Positions 27,244 to 36,994 of a stretch of DNA of 64,000 nt are shown here, one piece after another. Under the pieces are notes generated by a model, which made no database searches, was not told the origin of the DNA, and worked only from the letters and a program-made list of their open reading frames with translations. Position numbers and translations under genes: made by a program. Position 1 is the first letter of the stretch. The number at the start of each line of letters is the position of its first letter. Origin of the DNA: Candidatus Dechloromonas phosphoritropha (GTDB lineage: Bacteria; Pseudomonadota; Gammaproteobacteria; Burkholderiales; Rhodocyclaceae). Location: NCBI GenBank assembly GCA_016722705.1, contig JADKGN010000001.1:930001-994000 (forward strand), given 5' to 3'.

Positions 27244-27387
27244 TTTCCCCCTTCCCAGATGTATTAATTACATTCCACCCGTTTCTGCACCAATGAAGAT
27301 CGCACTACTGATCAGGCCCTGCTGATCATCCTGAGTCCGTAGGTGGCCCGCCAAGTCTCTGCCTGTTTGGTGGGGAGATACATCTGA

Positions 27388-29670
27388 CTAACGCATGGCA
27401 TCGTTGCGCCAGAGATGCAGATTCTGGAATGCGTCATAGGCGATGCTGACGATATCGAGTGTGCCGTCACCGTTGAGGTCCACCAGTCGTGCGCCTAGAT
27501 GGCTTTCCTTGCCGGCGTCCACCACGGTATCGGTCCAAGTCCGACCTCCATCGCCGGACTTCCAGATGCGCACCCGCAACTGGCCCTTGTGCTCACCGGT
27601 GACCACCTCAATCGTTCCGTCGCCATCCATGTCGGCAGCACTCATGGAGTTGGTTGAACCCTGGGTCGCAATCGAGCGTCTTGTCCACGCCTGGGTCCTC
27701 GGATACTGGGGGGACTGGAACCAGTATGTCACCGCACCGGTTGCTTTGCCATTCTCCACCGACACCACGATATCGCGGTGGCCATCGCCGCTGATGTCAA
27801 CCAACTCGACCCGGTCGGCCCAGTCAGTGACGTCGCCCACCGTGCGACGGCTCCAGTTGCCGGCGCCGGTGCCCGGATTCTGATACCAGTAGATCGTCTT
27901 GCCGTTCACTATGTCAGAGGCCACGATGTCATCGAGCCCATCGCCATCGATGTCACCCACCGCCAGCACGTCTTCCGTCGTACCCGATGCAATCTTGACG
28001 CTGGGCCAAGTGCCTGTTACGGGACTGTCCGGAATGCGCAGGTACCACACGCCGTCACCCGTGGTGAACACGATCTCGGGCCGAGGGCTACCGGCCACGA
28101 TGCGTGCGAGCCGATAGCCTTGGCTGTTGGTGTGTTCGGTGGGCGTCAGGCTCGCCACGCTACGTGCTGTCCACTGGCTGCCATCGGTGTTAGGCTTGAA
28201 CCAATAGATGTTCGGCAAGGCTTGGGCGATCACGTCTAACTGGCCGTCCCCATCGACGTCAAGCACCAGCATGGCATCCGCATCGACCGGGAACGTGCTG
28301 CGCGCCCATGCGCCGGTCAGGTCACCGCCCGGGTTGCGGTAGAAATACTTCCCGGACACGATGTCGACCCGCCCGTCGCGATTGATGTCGCCGAAGGCCA
28401 GGCCGAACGCCGGATATCCGGTGGCCATCTTTGCGCGCGCCGAGTCGACGTTGATGTACCGCCATTTATTCAGGGCCATCGAGGAGGGCGGCTGGTTGAG
28501 CCAGAGTTCAACCGGTGGATGGCTGATAAAGTTGGCACACAAAATGTCAACGCTGCCGTCACCGTTGACGTCACCGACGCGGGCGTTGTGGCAACCGGTG
28601 TTGTTGAGCGTCTTCTTGGTGAATGTGGGCGATGCCCCGCCGCCGCTGATGTAGATGCGCAACTCCGCCAGTTCCAGTCCCACCACGAGGTCGGGGCGGC
28701 CGTCGCCATTGAGGTCGACAATGTTCAGCTTGTGCGCGCCAATGTCGGATGCCAGCACGTTCTTGGTCCAACCACCCCGGCGCGGATCTGCCGGCGCACT
28801 GTACCAGGCCAGTTCCCTGCGGCTATGCTGTTCCGCCAGCACCACATCGGGCCTCCCATCCCTGTTTAGATCGCCCACAGCGGCCGTGAAGCTACCACCG
28901 TCATACCCCGGGGCGAATTGGTACTGCGTCCAGGCACTGGTCCTGCCGCCTGGATTCTTAAACCACCATCCGCCCTGCACGTAGTCGATGCGTCCATCAC
29001 CATCCACGTCGCCGATTCCAACCCCCTCCTTGGTCTTGTCGATTGAACTGAGGTTGCGGTCAACCCACGCATCGGGCCCATTCTGGTACCAGATATGGGT
29101 TCCATGGCCATGGGTGAGTACATCGGGCCGACCGTCACCATCGAAGTCGCCCACCTCAACGTCGTGCGCCCAGTTGCCGTGTGTGCCTATCACGTGTCGG
29201 ACCCATCCAACGCCACCAGAGGCTCCCCAATTCATCAAGCGCTTGCCGGCGCCCAGGTTTTCGAACCAGATGACATTGTTGGCACCGTTGCCGTCCGCCG
29301 TGACGATGTCCAACCTGCCGTCATTGTTGATGTCCTTCACCTGACAGTCGGTGGTGAATTCGTTACTGGCCGTGGCAATGGTGAACTTCTGCCAGTCAGG
29401 ATTGCGATACCACACCAGCGTTGCCCCACCCACGATCAAATCGGGCTTGCCGTCTCCGTTGATGTCGCCCAGCGCCTTGCAGTCTCCCGAGTTGCTCGCA
29501 TCGACCACTTGGCGTGTAAAAGCGGGAATTGCAATGCTCGACGTTGGCGCTGATTTGCGACCAGGTGCTCCCACACTTGAACCCCGCGACAAGTCCTCAC
29601 CGGCACAATATGCCGTCATCGCGATGCTCGCGACAAACAGACAAAAAAGCAGTTGCAAGGATTGTTTCAT
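27388..29670 (-). CDS. Secreted FG-GAP/VCBS beta-propeller protein
   Basis: 760-aa protein with a clear signal peptide (SLQLLFCLFVASIAMTAYCAG). At least thirteen FG-GAP-type repeats run from about residue 60 to the end, each with a calcium-loop motif such as DINGDGKPD, DFDGDGRPD, DVDGDGRID, DLNGDGTLD. That number fits two seven-bladed propellers. No catalytic domain and no PEP-CTERM anchor are visible. It probably binds ligands or polysaccharide outside the cell. Its position between a glycosyltransferase and an FkbM methyltransferase inside a polysaccharide cassette is unusual. Confidence 0.88.
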   Translation of the reverse strand: MKQSLQLLFCLFVASIAMTAYCAGEDLSRGSSVGAPGRKSAPTSSIAIPAFTRQVVDASNSGDCKALGDINGDGKPDLIVGGATLVWYRNPDWQKFTIATASNEFTTDCQVKDINNDGRLDIVTADGNGANNVIWFENLGAGKRLMNWGASGGVGWVRHVIGTHGNWAHDVEVGDFDGDGRPDVLTHGHGTHIWYQNGPDAWVDRNLSSIDKTKEGVGIGDVDGDGRIDYVQGGWWFKNPGGRTSAWTQYQFAPGYDGGSFTAAVGDLNRDGRPDVVLAEQHSRRELAWYSAPADPRRGGWTKNVLASDIGAHKLNIVDLNGDGRPDLVVGLELAELRIYISGGGASPTFTKKTLNNTGCHNARVGDVNGDGSVDILCANFISHPPVELWLNQPPSSMALNKWRYINVDSARAKMATGYPAFGLAFGDINRDGRVDIVSGKYFYRNPGGDLTGAWARSTFPVDADAMLVLDVDGDGQLDVIAQALPNIYWFKPNTDGSQWTARSVASLTPTEHTNSQGYRLARIVAGSPRPEIVFTTGDGVWYLRIPDSPVTGTWPSVKIASGTTEDVLAVGDIDGDGLDDIVASDIVNGKTIYWYQNPGTGAGNWSRRTVGDVTDWADRVELVDISGDGHRDIVVSVENGKATGAVTYWFQSPQYPRTQAWTRRSIATQGSTNSMSAADMDGDGTIEVVTGEHKGQLRVRIWKSGDGGRTWTDTVVDAGKESHLGARLVDLNGDGTLDIVSIAYDAFQNLHLWRNDAMR

Positions 29671-29776
29671 ACCAGACTGAATCGGTTCTCAACGAGATCG
29701 GTGGACAGGTACCCGATCATGGTGTTCTGGAACCAAGAAGTCAAGATCAGGATCACCCCCATGATGTCCGGCACCA

Positions 29777-30547
29777 TCAACCAGGTTCGATCGGTGTAGC
29801 AAGGAAGTGCTTCACCAGCCAGTCGATGCCCGCATATGACACTGGCAACTCAGCAACCCGATAGCCGCGCGCGAGCAGCCATTGCTCGCATTCGGCCTGC
29901 TTACGCTGCAACGGTTCGGACTCGGCATCGTCAAGCTCGTACAGAATCATTGGGCGGTGGCGCGCGGCCGTACGCTCCATTCCCTGGAGGACACTCAGTT
30001 CGGCGCCTTCAACGTCGATCTTCACGAATGAGGGCGGTTTCAGTCCTGAGCGCTCGACAAGATCGTCGATACTCGCCAAGTCCACCCGCAACATGCCAGC
30101 CGCATCAGGTGGCGTAGCAAATTCCGAAAGGACCGCACCTCCGGAATAGGTCGCAAGAGCAAGCTCAGCGCTGCCGCTATGGCTGGTTACCGCCTTCTCA
30201 ATAACCTCCACATTCATGAACCCGTTCGCCGCGGCATTACTTCGGACAAAGGCGGCGTTATCGGGTACAGGCTCAAACGCGTAGACGATGCCCCGGGGAC
30301 CGACAAGGCGCGCACCGATCACGGTCAAAAATCCAACATTGGCGCCAACGTCGTAGAACACAGCATCTCTCGCGAGGTACTGCGCAAGGACCTGTTGAAC
30401 CGGTAGCTCGTTGGATCCGTAAGCATAGTCCGGATTTGATGTTGCATGATTGAATCGCAGTCCGGCACCGACGCCTACCTGAATTGTGCTGGCACCGGGC
30501 CACTGCTGCCGTCCGAACATGCGTGCAAGTGAAGCGAGCAATCCCAT
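29777..30547 (-). CDS. FkbM family methyltransferase
   Basis: 256-aa SAM-dependent methyltransferase of the FkbM family, commonly O-methylating sugars. Motif I is in FYDVGANVGFLTVIGARLVG (about 79-98), followed by VYAFEPVPDNAAFV. The later FVKIDVEGAELSVLQGM (about 178-194) is the family signature. The start ATG 30547 lies 12 bp after the stop of the lectin-like gene, so they are probably co-transcribed. Confidence 0.9.
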   Translation of the reverse strand: MGLLASLARMFGRQQWPGASTIQVGVGAGLRFNHATSNPDYAYGSNELPVQQVLAQYLARDAVFYDVGANVGFLTVIGARLVGPRGIVYAFEPVPDNAAFVRSNAAANGFMNVEVIEKAVTSHSGSAELALATYSGGAVLSEFATPPDAAGMLRVDLASIDDLVERSGLKPPSFVKIDVEGAELSVLQGMERTAARHRPMILYELDDAESEPLQRKQAECEQWLLARGYRVAELPVSYAGIDWLVKHFLATPIEPG

Positions 30548-30559
30548 GATGTTGCTTGG

Positions 30560-32677
30560 TCAAACTCGAGCGCAGAACTTGTGGAATGTACTTCCCGTGT
30601 CATTTCCCCACTCCCAGTTGGCGATCAAACCGACCCGACGAATCAGAAGGCGGCTGGCATCAGAGTAGATATCTGTCAAGGCGCGATACAGAACGGGCTC
30701 ATCGTCGAGCAACGCCATCAAGTGCATTCCGTCAAAGGCAATCCGGAGCCGATGGCTGTCGCCCCAACGAATACCGGCACCGACATTACTCCACACCGCG
30801 TCATAGATATCCTCAAAGCCGTCCAGGCAGGAGAAACAAGACACCGAGGCACCACCATAGCTATCATTAAGCCAGTTGTTAATCAATATGTAGTTCGAAT
30901 CGTCTTGCCAAAACACCAAGCCCGCCCGCCCGTGCTCGCGCTGCCCCCGCATGGAGCCAGGTGGTGTGATCTCAACTTCAAGGTCGGCGAATTCCGGGTA
31001 TTCCCAATCGACGGTGTAGGCGAGTCTGCCCGGGTTTGGGTGCATGGCGTCTGCGCGGACTTTTGCAGAACTGGTTCCAGTGACATCGAGGTGTCCATCG
31101 CCGATCGTTCGCTGCCACGTCTTGCCGCCGGTCGTTGTCGGTTTGTCTATCAGGTCACGCGCTATCCCTTCAAAGGTCTCGGTAATGGCGATCTTCTGCC
31201 CGAGGCGCCACCAGGGCGCGCCCTGGTCGAGAACTGGCGGCAGCGGGCAGGTGCGCGCGTGAGCCTCGAACCGGCTCAACCGAAGGCCGCTGATCGCGTC
31301 GAATATGGTAAGACCTACGCCAGCAGCCGTTTTCAGCCTTTCGTCGTCAAAGCGCGTATCGAATAGCAGCTTGCCATTCAGATGAAGGCCGATGCAACGG
31401 CCATCGTCGAGAACCTGCAGTGAGTGCATCGACTTGGGTATCAGTCGCACGCTGTCATCTCTCGCGATACGGGTCCATTGGCCTTGCTCTCGAATGGCCA
31501 ACTCGCATCCAGTGGTGGTTACGGTCAACTGCCAGTAGTTGTCTACATCGGCACAACGCCAGATCAAGCCGACTGCCTGTGAGGGGTGCTCCGCACATTC
31601 GACAACAACGTGGACCAACCCGGTGGGTGCAGCAAGCGGGAGCAGCACCAGACTCGTCGCGTCTGAAGCTTCTATGCCACTGGCCGTTCTCTCGAAACGA
31701 CCGCTGACCTGATGCCAGCGGCCGCCGACCTCGCTCAGGGAATCGGCCAGTCCCCCATTGCCATCAAGCATGTCTGCCGCATGCGCACTTCCATACCAGC
31801 TTGACCATCCCGGAACTTCAGCAACCCGCATTCCATAAACGCGGGTGTCGAGCCGAAACCCGATCTGGCCAAGCGTAGCCTGGAACAGACCGGCGTGAAC
31901 GCTAGGTACTTTATTGAAAGGGTCTATCGCAATCGGTCGCAGTCCGGGGTAGGTGCCGAATCCGTTCGCCCCGTTCACCGAGGCAGCGTAGTAGACGGCG
32001 CCCTGTTCGCGTAGCACTACGACATAGTAGACGGGCAAATTCTGCACACCGCCCACGGCAGGTAAGATTTGGTCACCAACTCTGGCCCACAGTTCTCCGT
32101 TTTCGGGCCCAGTGGCGTGCATTACCAGACTGTTACCCTCAGCCAAAGGATCTCCGGGTACCTCACTACCAAACCAGCCCAGCGCGAGATTCTCGTCAAT
32201 CCGGACCACGGGTTTCGCGCCTTTTCTCGTCTGCCACCACCAACGCCACTGCCGCAACATGCGGCTCTTGCGTTTGCTGCGCAGCCACTGCACGAGACGT
32301 TGTCGGCGGCGATGCACCTCAGCGCCAACCAGCCAGCGGTCAAAACGATCACGGAAGGTTTCTGTAAGACTTTCAGATTGTGCTGTGTTGTGACCGTTGA
32401 GCATGAAAACCGCCAGAGCCAGACCATTCTGCCGTCGATAGGGTCCATAAGCGATACCCGCACGCCCCCAGCCGGGGGTCAGCAACGGCTGGATGCGCAG
32501 GGCGCCGTTGTCAATGCTGATGACCCCTTCACGATCAACGCCTTTGCGTAGTAAGCCACTCGCGCCGATGGAGCCCACCACCTTCCCAGTGGCCAGGTTG
32601 TCGTCAAAGTCATCACTGACCAAGGGCGCGGGGCCTTCGGGGACCGCACCCATTTTCGGATGATGCTTAGTTTGCAT
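30560..32677 (-). CDS. Large lectin-like (LamG/DUF1080-type) protein
   Basis: About 705 aa. At least two regions look like concanavalin-fold LamG/DUF1080 domains: about 375-480 (GLIWRCADVDNYWQLTV, LQVLDDGRCIGLHLNGK) and about 510-705 (AGLVFWQDDSNYILINNWL, HRLRIAFDGMHLMALLDDE). An unusual basic, Trp/Arg-rich stretch lies around 130-160 (RSKRKSRMLRQWRWWWQTR). No signal peptide or enzyme motif seen. I chose ATG 32677, overlapping the preceding glycosyltransferase by 11 bp, which implies coupling. Carbohydrate binding is inferred from fold resemblance only. Confidence 0.7.
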   Translation of the reverse strand: MQTKHHPKMGAVPEGPAPLVSDDFDDNLATGKVVGSIGASGLLRKGVDREGVISIDNGALRIQPLLTPGWGRAGIAYGPYRRQNGLALAVFMLNGHNTAQSESLTETFRDRFDRWLVGAEVHRRRQRLVQWLRSKRKSRMLRQWRWWWQTRKGAKPVVRIDENLALGWFGSEVPGDPLAEGNSLVMHATGPENGELWARVGDQILPAVGGVQNLPVYYVVVLREQGAVYYAASVNGANGFGTYPGLRPIAIDPFNKVPSVHAGLFQATLGQIGFRLDTRVYGMRVAEVPGWSSWYGSAHAADMLDGNGGLADSLSEVGGRWHQVSGRFERTASGIEASDATSLVLLPLAAPTGLVHVVVECAEHPSQAVGLIWRCADVDNYWQLTVTTTGCELAIREQGQWTRIARDDSVRLIPKSMHSLQVLDDGRCIGLHLNGKLLFDTRFDDERLKTAAGVGLTIFDAISGLRLSRFEAHARTCPLPPVLDQGAPWWRLGQKIAITETFEGIARDLIDKPTTTGGKTWQRTIGDGHLDVTGTSSAKVRADAMHPNPGRLAYTVDWEYPEFADLEVEITPPGSMRGQREHGRAGLVFWQDDSNYILINNWLNDSYGGASVSCFSCLDGFEDIYDAVWSNVGAGIRWGDSHRLRIAFDGMHLMALLDDEPVLYRALTDIYSDASRLLIRRVGLIANWEWGNDTGSTFHKFCARV

Positions 32678-33902
32678 CGCAGACACGGCGGTAGACGTCG
32701 AGCAGTCGCTCGGCACGCGCACTCCATGTGAAATGTGTCACGGCACGCTTACGGCCACATTCACCCATTGCACCAGCAAGCCCGCGGTCTTCCAGAATAG
32801 CGCAGATAGCCCCAGTGAGCGCCACCGGATCCTCTGGCGCAACGGCACGGCCGACACCGTCGTCGATCGTATCCAGCATTCCGCCCACGCGCGTCCCAAC
32901 CACAGGCACACCGCACGCCATCCCCTCCACTATAGAAATACCGAATGTCTCACTCAATGACGGATTTACGACGATGTCCGCCATCTGGTAGAGCCCGACA
33001 ATATCCCGATGTGGCAGACTACCGTGAAAGGTCACCCGGCGCTCCAAGCCAGCCTCGCGCACAAGTGCATCGAGTTGTTGTTGATAGTTCGAACTGCCGT
33101 CGGGCTGGTAGAAACGCCCTAGTGCTCGCACCAGAGGGTCATCGGAGATGCCAATAAGGAATCGTCTTGGCAGCTCTGTGCGTGGTCCTACAAGGTCGAG
33201 TCGTACCCGTGGAAAACGTTCCACAACGTCCGCGAAGGCTTGCAGCAGCGTGTGCACACCCTTCTCCGGCGACAGGCGGCCAACAAACAGTATCCGTTGG
33301 TTGTCATCGCGCGGCTTTGCGCCCGGATATGGGCAAAACAAATCGATATCTACCCCATTGTGCACGACCGCAACCACCCCTTGGTAGTCAGGAAAGGCGG
33401 CCCGGAAAAGGCGTTCCACATGACCACTGACAGCGACGACCGCGTGGACCCCACGGAGTTGCTCGGCGACGACATCGTGGTTCATTTGCGACAGCCACTC
33501 GCTCTGCATTTCCAGCACAAGCCGATTGCCCCGTAACCGCTTACTCCAGCCCCAATAATTCATGACGTGGACCACATCGACCGATGCACGGCGCAACCCA
33601 CCAGCTACCGCACCGGCCCAGCCCAGATAAGAGTCGGCACGTTCAGCAAGACCAAGTCGGCGGGTCCAGCGAGGATAGCGACTGGCCAGCGACTGCAAGA
33701 GTTCGTCAGAAAGCGAACGTGTAAAGGCGAATCCAAACGGTAAATTTTCAGTTGGCGTGCTGCCGTCAACCGGCCGCAGATATAGCGTGACCTGTGCAGA
33801 GCGAGCGACCTCGAGCGCCGTGTTGTAGACGATCAGCCCAATCGAGTTCTGCCTTGGCGGGAGTACACCGTCGTAGGGTTGTGTGACATAGGCAACCTTC
33901 AT
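32667..33902 (-). CDS. Glycosyltransferase family 4
   Basis: 411-aa GT4 enzyme. The N-terminal domain starts MKVAYVTQPYDGVLPPRQNS. The C-terminal domain has ILFVGRLSPEKGVHTLLQAF (about 227-246), VTFHGSLPHRDIVGLY, and the EX7E motif in SLSETFGISIVEGMACGVP (about 320-338). Donor unknown. It ends 11 bp inside the lectin-like gene and starts 12 bp after the epimerase gene, forming a tight block. Confidence 0.93.
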   Translation of the reverse strand: MKVAYVTQPYDGVLPPRQNSIGLIVYNTALEVARSAQVTLYLRPVDGSTPTENLPFGFAFTRSLSDELLQSLASRYPRWTRRLGLAERADSYLGWAGAVAGGLRRASVDVVHVMNYWGWSKRLRGNRLVLEMQSEWLSQMNHDVVAEQLRGVHAVVAVSGHVERLFRAAFPDYQGVVAVVHNGVDIDLFCPYPGAKPRDDNQRILFVGRLSPEKGVHTLLQAFADVVERFPRVRLDLVGPRTELPRRFLIGISDDPLVRALGRFYQPDGSSNYQQQLDALVREAGLERRVTFHGSLPHRDIVGLYQMADIVVNPSLSETFGISIVEGMACGVPVVGTRVGGMLDTIDDGVGRAVAPEDPVALTGAICAILEDRGLAGAMGECGRKRAVTHFTWSARAERLLDVYRRVCDAN

Positions 33903-33914
33903 ATCTGCACGGTC

Positions 33915-34883
33915 TCAGTGGGGCACCAAAGGGGCCCGTGCGTTCGCGGACGGGTCAGTCCTATAGTGCTCAATCAGTCGGTGGATGCCGTCTTCGAGCG
34001 CTACCAACGGGCGGTCGAGTAGTTGGCGCATCTTGCTAATGTCGGGACAGCGGCGGGTCATGTCACCCTCGCTGAGGGGCGGCAGAAATTCGATGCGCGA
34101 GTTGCTGCCTGAGAGTCTCACCACGGTGCGCGCCAACTCAAGGATTGTGATCTCGTTCTCGCTACCGACATTGATAACGTCATTCTCGAAGGCGCCCAGC
34201 GCATGTGCCCTCACGCATGTGTCTACTGTGTCGTCAACATAGCAGAAAGTTCGCGTTTGCGAGCCATCGCCATAAACGAGCAGAGGATCCCCGCGCAGTG
34301 CGGCGCGTACATACCGCGGCAGCACGAAGTCCTCGCTCTGGCGAGGACCGTAGGTATTGAAGAACCGGAAGATCGTGTAAGGCAGTTCATATTCACGTTG
34401 GAAGGTCCGCAGGTAGACTTCACACACGTTCTTGACAACGGCGTATGGCAACCGTGAATTCAGGGGTGTCGTGTTTTCGTTCTGCGGAATTTCGAAAGGT
34501 TCTCCGTAAACCTCCGAAGACGAAGAGAAATAAATGCGTCGCACACCGGTGTTCTTGCACAACCGCAAGATGTTCTCAATACCTGCAATGTCACGCAGTA
34601 CGAGCATTGGGTTGGCCAGCGTCCTCTGTACGCCGACTACAGCGGCAAAGTGAAAGACGTGCGTAAACTGAAAACGATAAAACAGCGAGGCAACATCGTC
34701 AAAATCGTTGCAGTCACTTTTGACGAAAACCATGTTCGGGACATTCAGCCGGATTTTTTCAACGCTGCCGGTCAAAAGGTTGTCCGCGACCACCACCCTG
34801 GTGTCAGGCCGTTCCACAAGCACGCGCACGAGCGCACTACCAATATTGCCTGCCCCACCGGTCACAAGAATTGATTCCATCAT
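33915..34883 (-). CDS. NAD-dependent epimerase/dehydratase (extended SDR)
   Basis: 322-aa extended SDR acting on nucleotide sugars. The Rossmann motif is TGGAGNIGSA (about 8-17), the active-site Tyr/Lys pair is in YAVVK, with SSSSEVYGEP before it and RFFNTYGPRQ after it. It resembles UDP-glucose 4-epimerases and UDP-glucuronate decarboxylases; I cannot decide between them. Start ATG 34883, or 34880 just after it. About 190 bp of gene-free DNA separates it from the GT2 gene; no clear signal seen there. Confidence 0.88.
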   Translation of the reverse strand: MMESILVTGGAGNIGSALVRVLVERPDTRVVVADNLLTGSVEKIRLNVPNMVFVKSDCNDFDDVASLFYRFQFTHVFHFAAVVGVQRTLANPMLVLRDIAGIENILRLCKNTGVRRIYFSSSSEVYGEPFEIPQNENTTPLNSRLPYAVVKNVCEVYLRTFQREYELPYTIFRFFNTYGPRQSEDFVLPRYVRAALRGDPLLVYGDGSQTRTFCYVDDTVDTCVRAHALGAFENDVINVGSENEITILELARTVVRLSGSNSRIEFLPPLSEGDMTRRCPDISKMRQLLDRPLVALEDGIHRLIEHYRTDPSANARAPLVPH

Positions 34884-35076
34884 ATCTCCCGAGTCATCAC
34901 TAGTTACGCCGAGTGGTAAATGTTACCGTTCAGACCGGCGCGATTTTACTTCATAGCACATAAGCGAAGCGTTCAGCCGCAAGAAATGAATCTTTAGCGT
35001 GACAAATTTCAAAGATGAACATATTCAGATTAACTCATGCCTACAACAGATTGCCATCGCTGTTGAAACAGGCCAC

Positions 35077-36000
35077 TTACCTTGTTTGGCCGCTAGACGA
35101 GCTGAAAAATGTCATGAATTCTTCGGCCAGCTGTCGACGCTGCCAGTTAGTTTTTCGCAAAATGCCGAAAACGATGCGTGCCCGCTCTGCCATGTGCAGG
35201 CGCACGCGAGTCAGCGACATCATGTGTTCCTTGATTAGTCGCCATGTGGGCAGGGCGAAACGCCCCGACCTGGTTGTATCAAACCACGCCAAGCGTGCCT
35301 TCGCGTCGCTGTGGGCATGGACTGAACGTTTCGGATGCTCGCGGTGAAAGAATAGGTCCTCGGGGACCACCAGAAAGGGACCGTACAAACCGATCTCGGC
35401 GAGCAACACCAGATCGGATCCAATGTAGCTGGCGATCAATGGGGTCTTCCGGAGTACGTCGGATCGAATGACGCCAAAAATCTCGACCACAATGTGCCCA
35501 GGAAACACAAACTGCAGGAAGCGTTCAGTCCGATTTTCAGTCTCCAGGTCAAGTGGATGATCTCGACTGCTCAGATACTGTCCATTCGCGTCAATAAACT
35601 GTGTCCTAGTGAAGCAGAGAACAGCTTCCGGGTTATTGTCAAGGCGGGCGACACAGCGCTCCAACATCGTCGGTGCGCATTCATCATCGTGCGCGTGCCA
35701 TTTGAAATACTCGCCGCGAGCCAACTCAAAGGTTTTGTTGAAGTTTCGCGCAGCACCAACGTTTTTAATTTGGCGATAGTAGCGAACGCGGCGATCACGC
35801 CGCGCAAAGTCCTCGCAAATGATACTTGTACCGTCCGTCGAAGCATTGTCCGAAATAATGATTTCGAAGTCTGCATATGTCTGCGCGAGCAGCGACTCAA
35901 GCGCAGCAGCAAGATAGTCTTTCCCGTTAAACACGGGTACCCCAATGCTGACCCGAGGTCCCTCCTTTCGGTTCAAGCTCTGCTCACCTAAAGTAGACAT
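35077..36000 (-). CDS. Glycosyltransferase family 2
   Basis: 307-aa GT-A inverting glycosyltransferase. The N-terminal nucleotide-binding domain is clear: VSIGVPVFNGKDYLAAALESL (in part, about 17-36), IIISDNASTDGT (about 48-59) and the DXD-like HAHDDE (about 101-106). The C-terminal third includes hydrophobic stretches but no definite membrane anchor. It sits between the epimerase and a decayed gene; the sugar transferred is unknown. Confidence 0.9.
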   Translation of the reverse strand: MSTLGEQSLNRKEGPRVSIGVPVFNGKDYLAAALESLLAQTYADFEIIISDNASTDGTSIICEDFARRDRRVRYYRQIKNVGAARNFNKTFELARGEYFKWHAHDDECAPTMLERCVARLDNNPEAVLCFTRTQFIDANGQYLSSRDHPLDLETENRTERFLQFVFPGHIVVEIFGVIRSDVLRKTPLIASYIGSDLVLLAEIGLYGPFLVVPEDLFFHREHPKRSVHAHSDAKARLAWFDTTRSGRFALPTWRLIKEHMMSLTRVRLHMAERARIVFGILRKTNWQRRQLAEEFMTFFSSSSGQTR

Positions 36001-36046
36001 GTATGCCCCCCCTTCTGTTGGGTAGTTCTTTGATAGCCAAAATTCG

Positions 36047-36994
36047 TTACCGTTCTGCTATCCCAAACACCACGTGATCGCCAGCAGCAGCATCAAGCCG
36101 CTCCCGAAGAAATATCGGATCGCGCGCAAAGGTTTTGAGTTGCGGATCCGATTCGATCGTTCTGAGGAAGAGCCGCAAGTAAGCTTTCTCGGAGCCATGG
36201 AAGCCGTCGATCGTCTCCTTGTCACTAGCGCCAAGGCGGGCCAGATCGGAAAAATCGTTCAGCGAAAAACCTGACTTGTCGAAGATGACCCGCAAACTCG
36301 GTTCGATCTCACGGAGGTAGCCATATTGCTTCGGCATGGACTGCATCCTTTCGAACACCACGTGGGCAAATGGTGGCAGGAAAGCCGCCACATAGATGCC
36401 CCGCGCCTTGCACTCCCGTAGAAGCGCATCCAATTCGAGAAGTGCCTTCTCGGAAACATGCTCGGCGTACTGGAACCGCCTGTCACCCATTTGGATGCGG
36501 TCGAAAGTGTTCTGGAACTCGAAATCCGAATTGTTTGGATTCCATGGATCAGCGATAAATTGCGCCCACGTGTAGCTACCATTGTTGCGGAACGCATTTG
36601 CGTGAGCAACGGCGTTTAACCCGATTCGCATCTCTCCTTTTTCCGCTACAAGATCAGCGGGCCGGAACTTCTGCTCCCAGTAGTCACCATATACCTTGGT
36701 CCAGTTTGAAAAAAAACTTCCTCTGGCCTCTCATCCGCTGCCCATGCCAACTCCATTCCATCAGGTAGTAATGAGTCGAAGCCGTCATTAAAGAGATACT
36801 GATCCAATCCAAGAAAAATGAGTTTCGGCTCTGCACCTATCGGTATCTTTTCGAGGAAGAGTCGAAAGACCAAACGGATCGAAGCCCTTTCCGTAAATCC
36901 CTCCAAATAGTCGCTTCAGTAGACCACCACCGAAAGGTTGTGTTGAAGCTTCTCCGCTCCGGTCAACGATGCAATTTGGATTGCGGGCAATCAT
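36047..36994 (-). pseudogene. DltD/SGNH-like cell-surface protein, frameshifted
   Basis: Three pieces read as one protein only with two compensating frameshifts: 36994 to about 36915 (MIARNPNCIVDRSGEAS), then about 36906 to 36700 in another frame (LIFLGLDQYLFNDGFDSLLP), then from about 36700 to 36047 back in the first frame (GIYVAAFLPPFAHVVFERM, WTQFIA-like WAQFIADPW). The LIFLGLDQYLF and FLPPFAHVVFE blocks resemble DltD/AlgJ-type SGNH-like proteins of polysaccharide clusters. The 5' part, with any membrane anchor, is missing upstream. It is probably non-functional; the family call is tentative. Confidence 0.6.

Noticed and set aside
27388..29670. Exosortase substrate (PEP-CTERM) among the window's secreted proteins
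   Set aside because: The FG-GAP protein ends ...HLWRNDAMR without the PEP motif, membrane helix and basic tail. No other protein in the window has them either.
30581..31366. + strand ORF of 261 aa
   Set aside because: Antisense to the lectin-like gene in a high-GC frame; no start signal and no recognisable domain.
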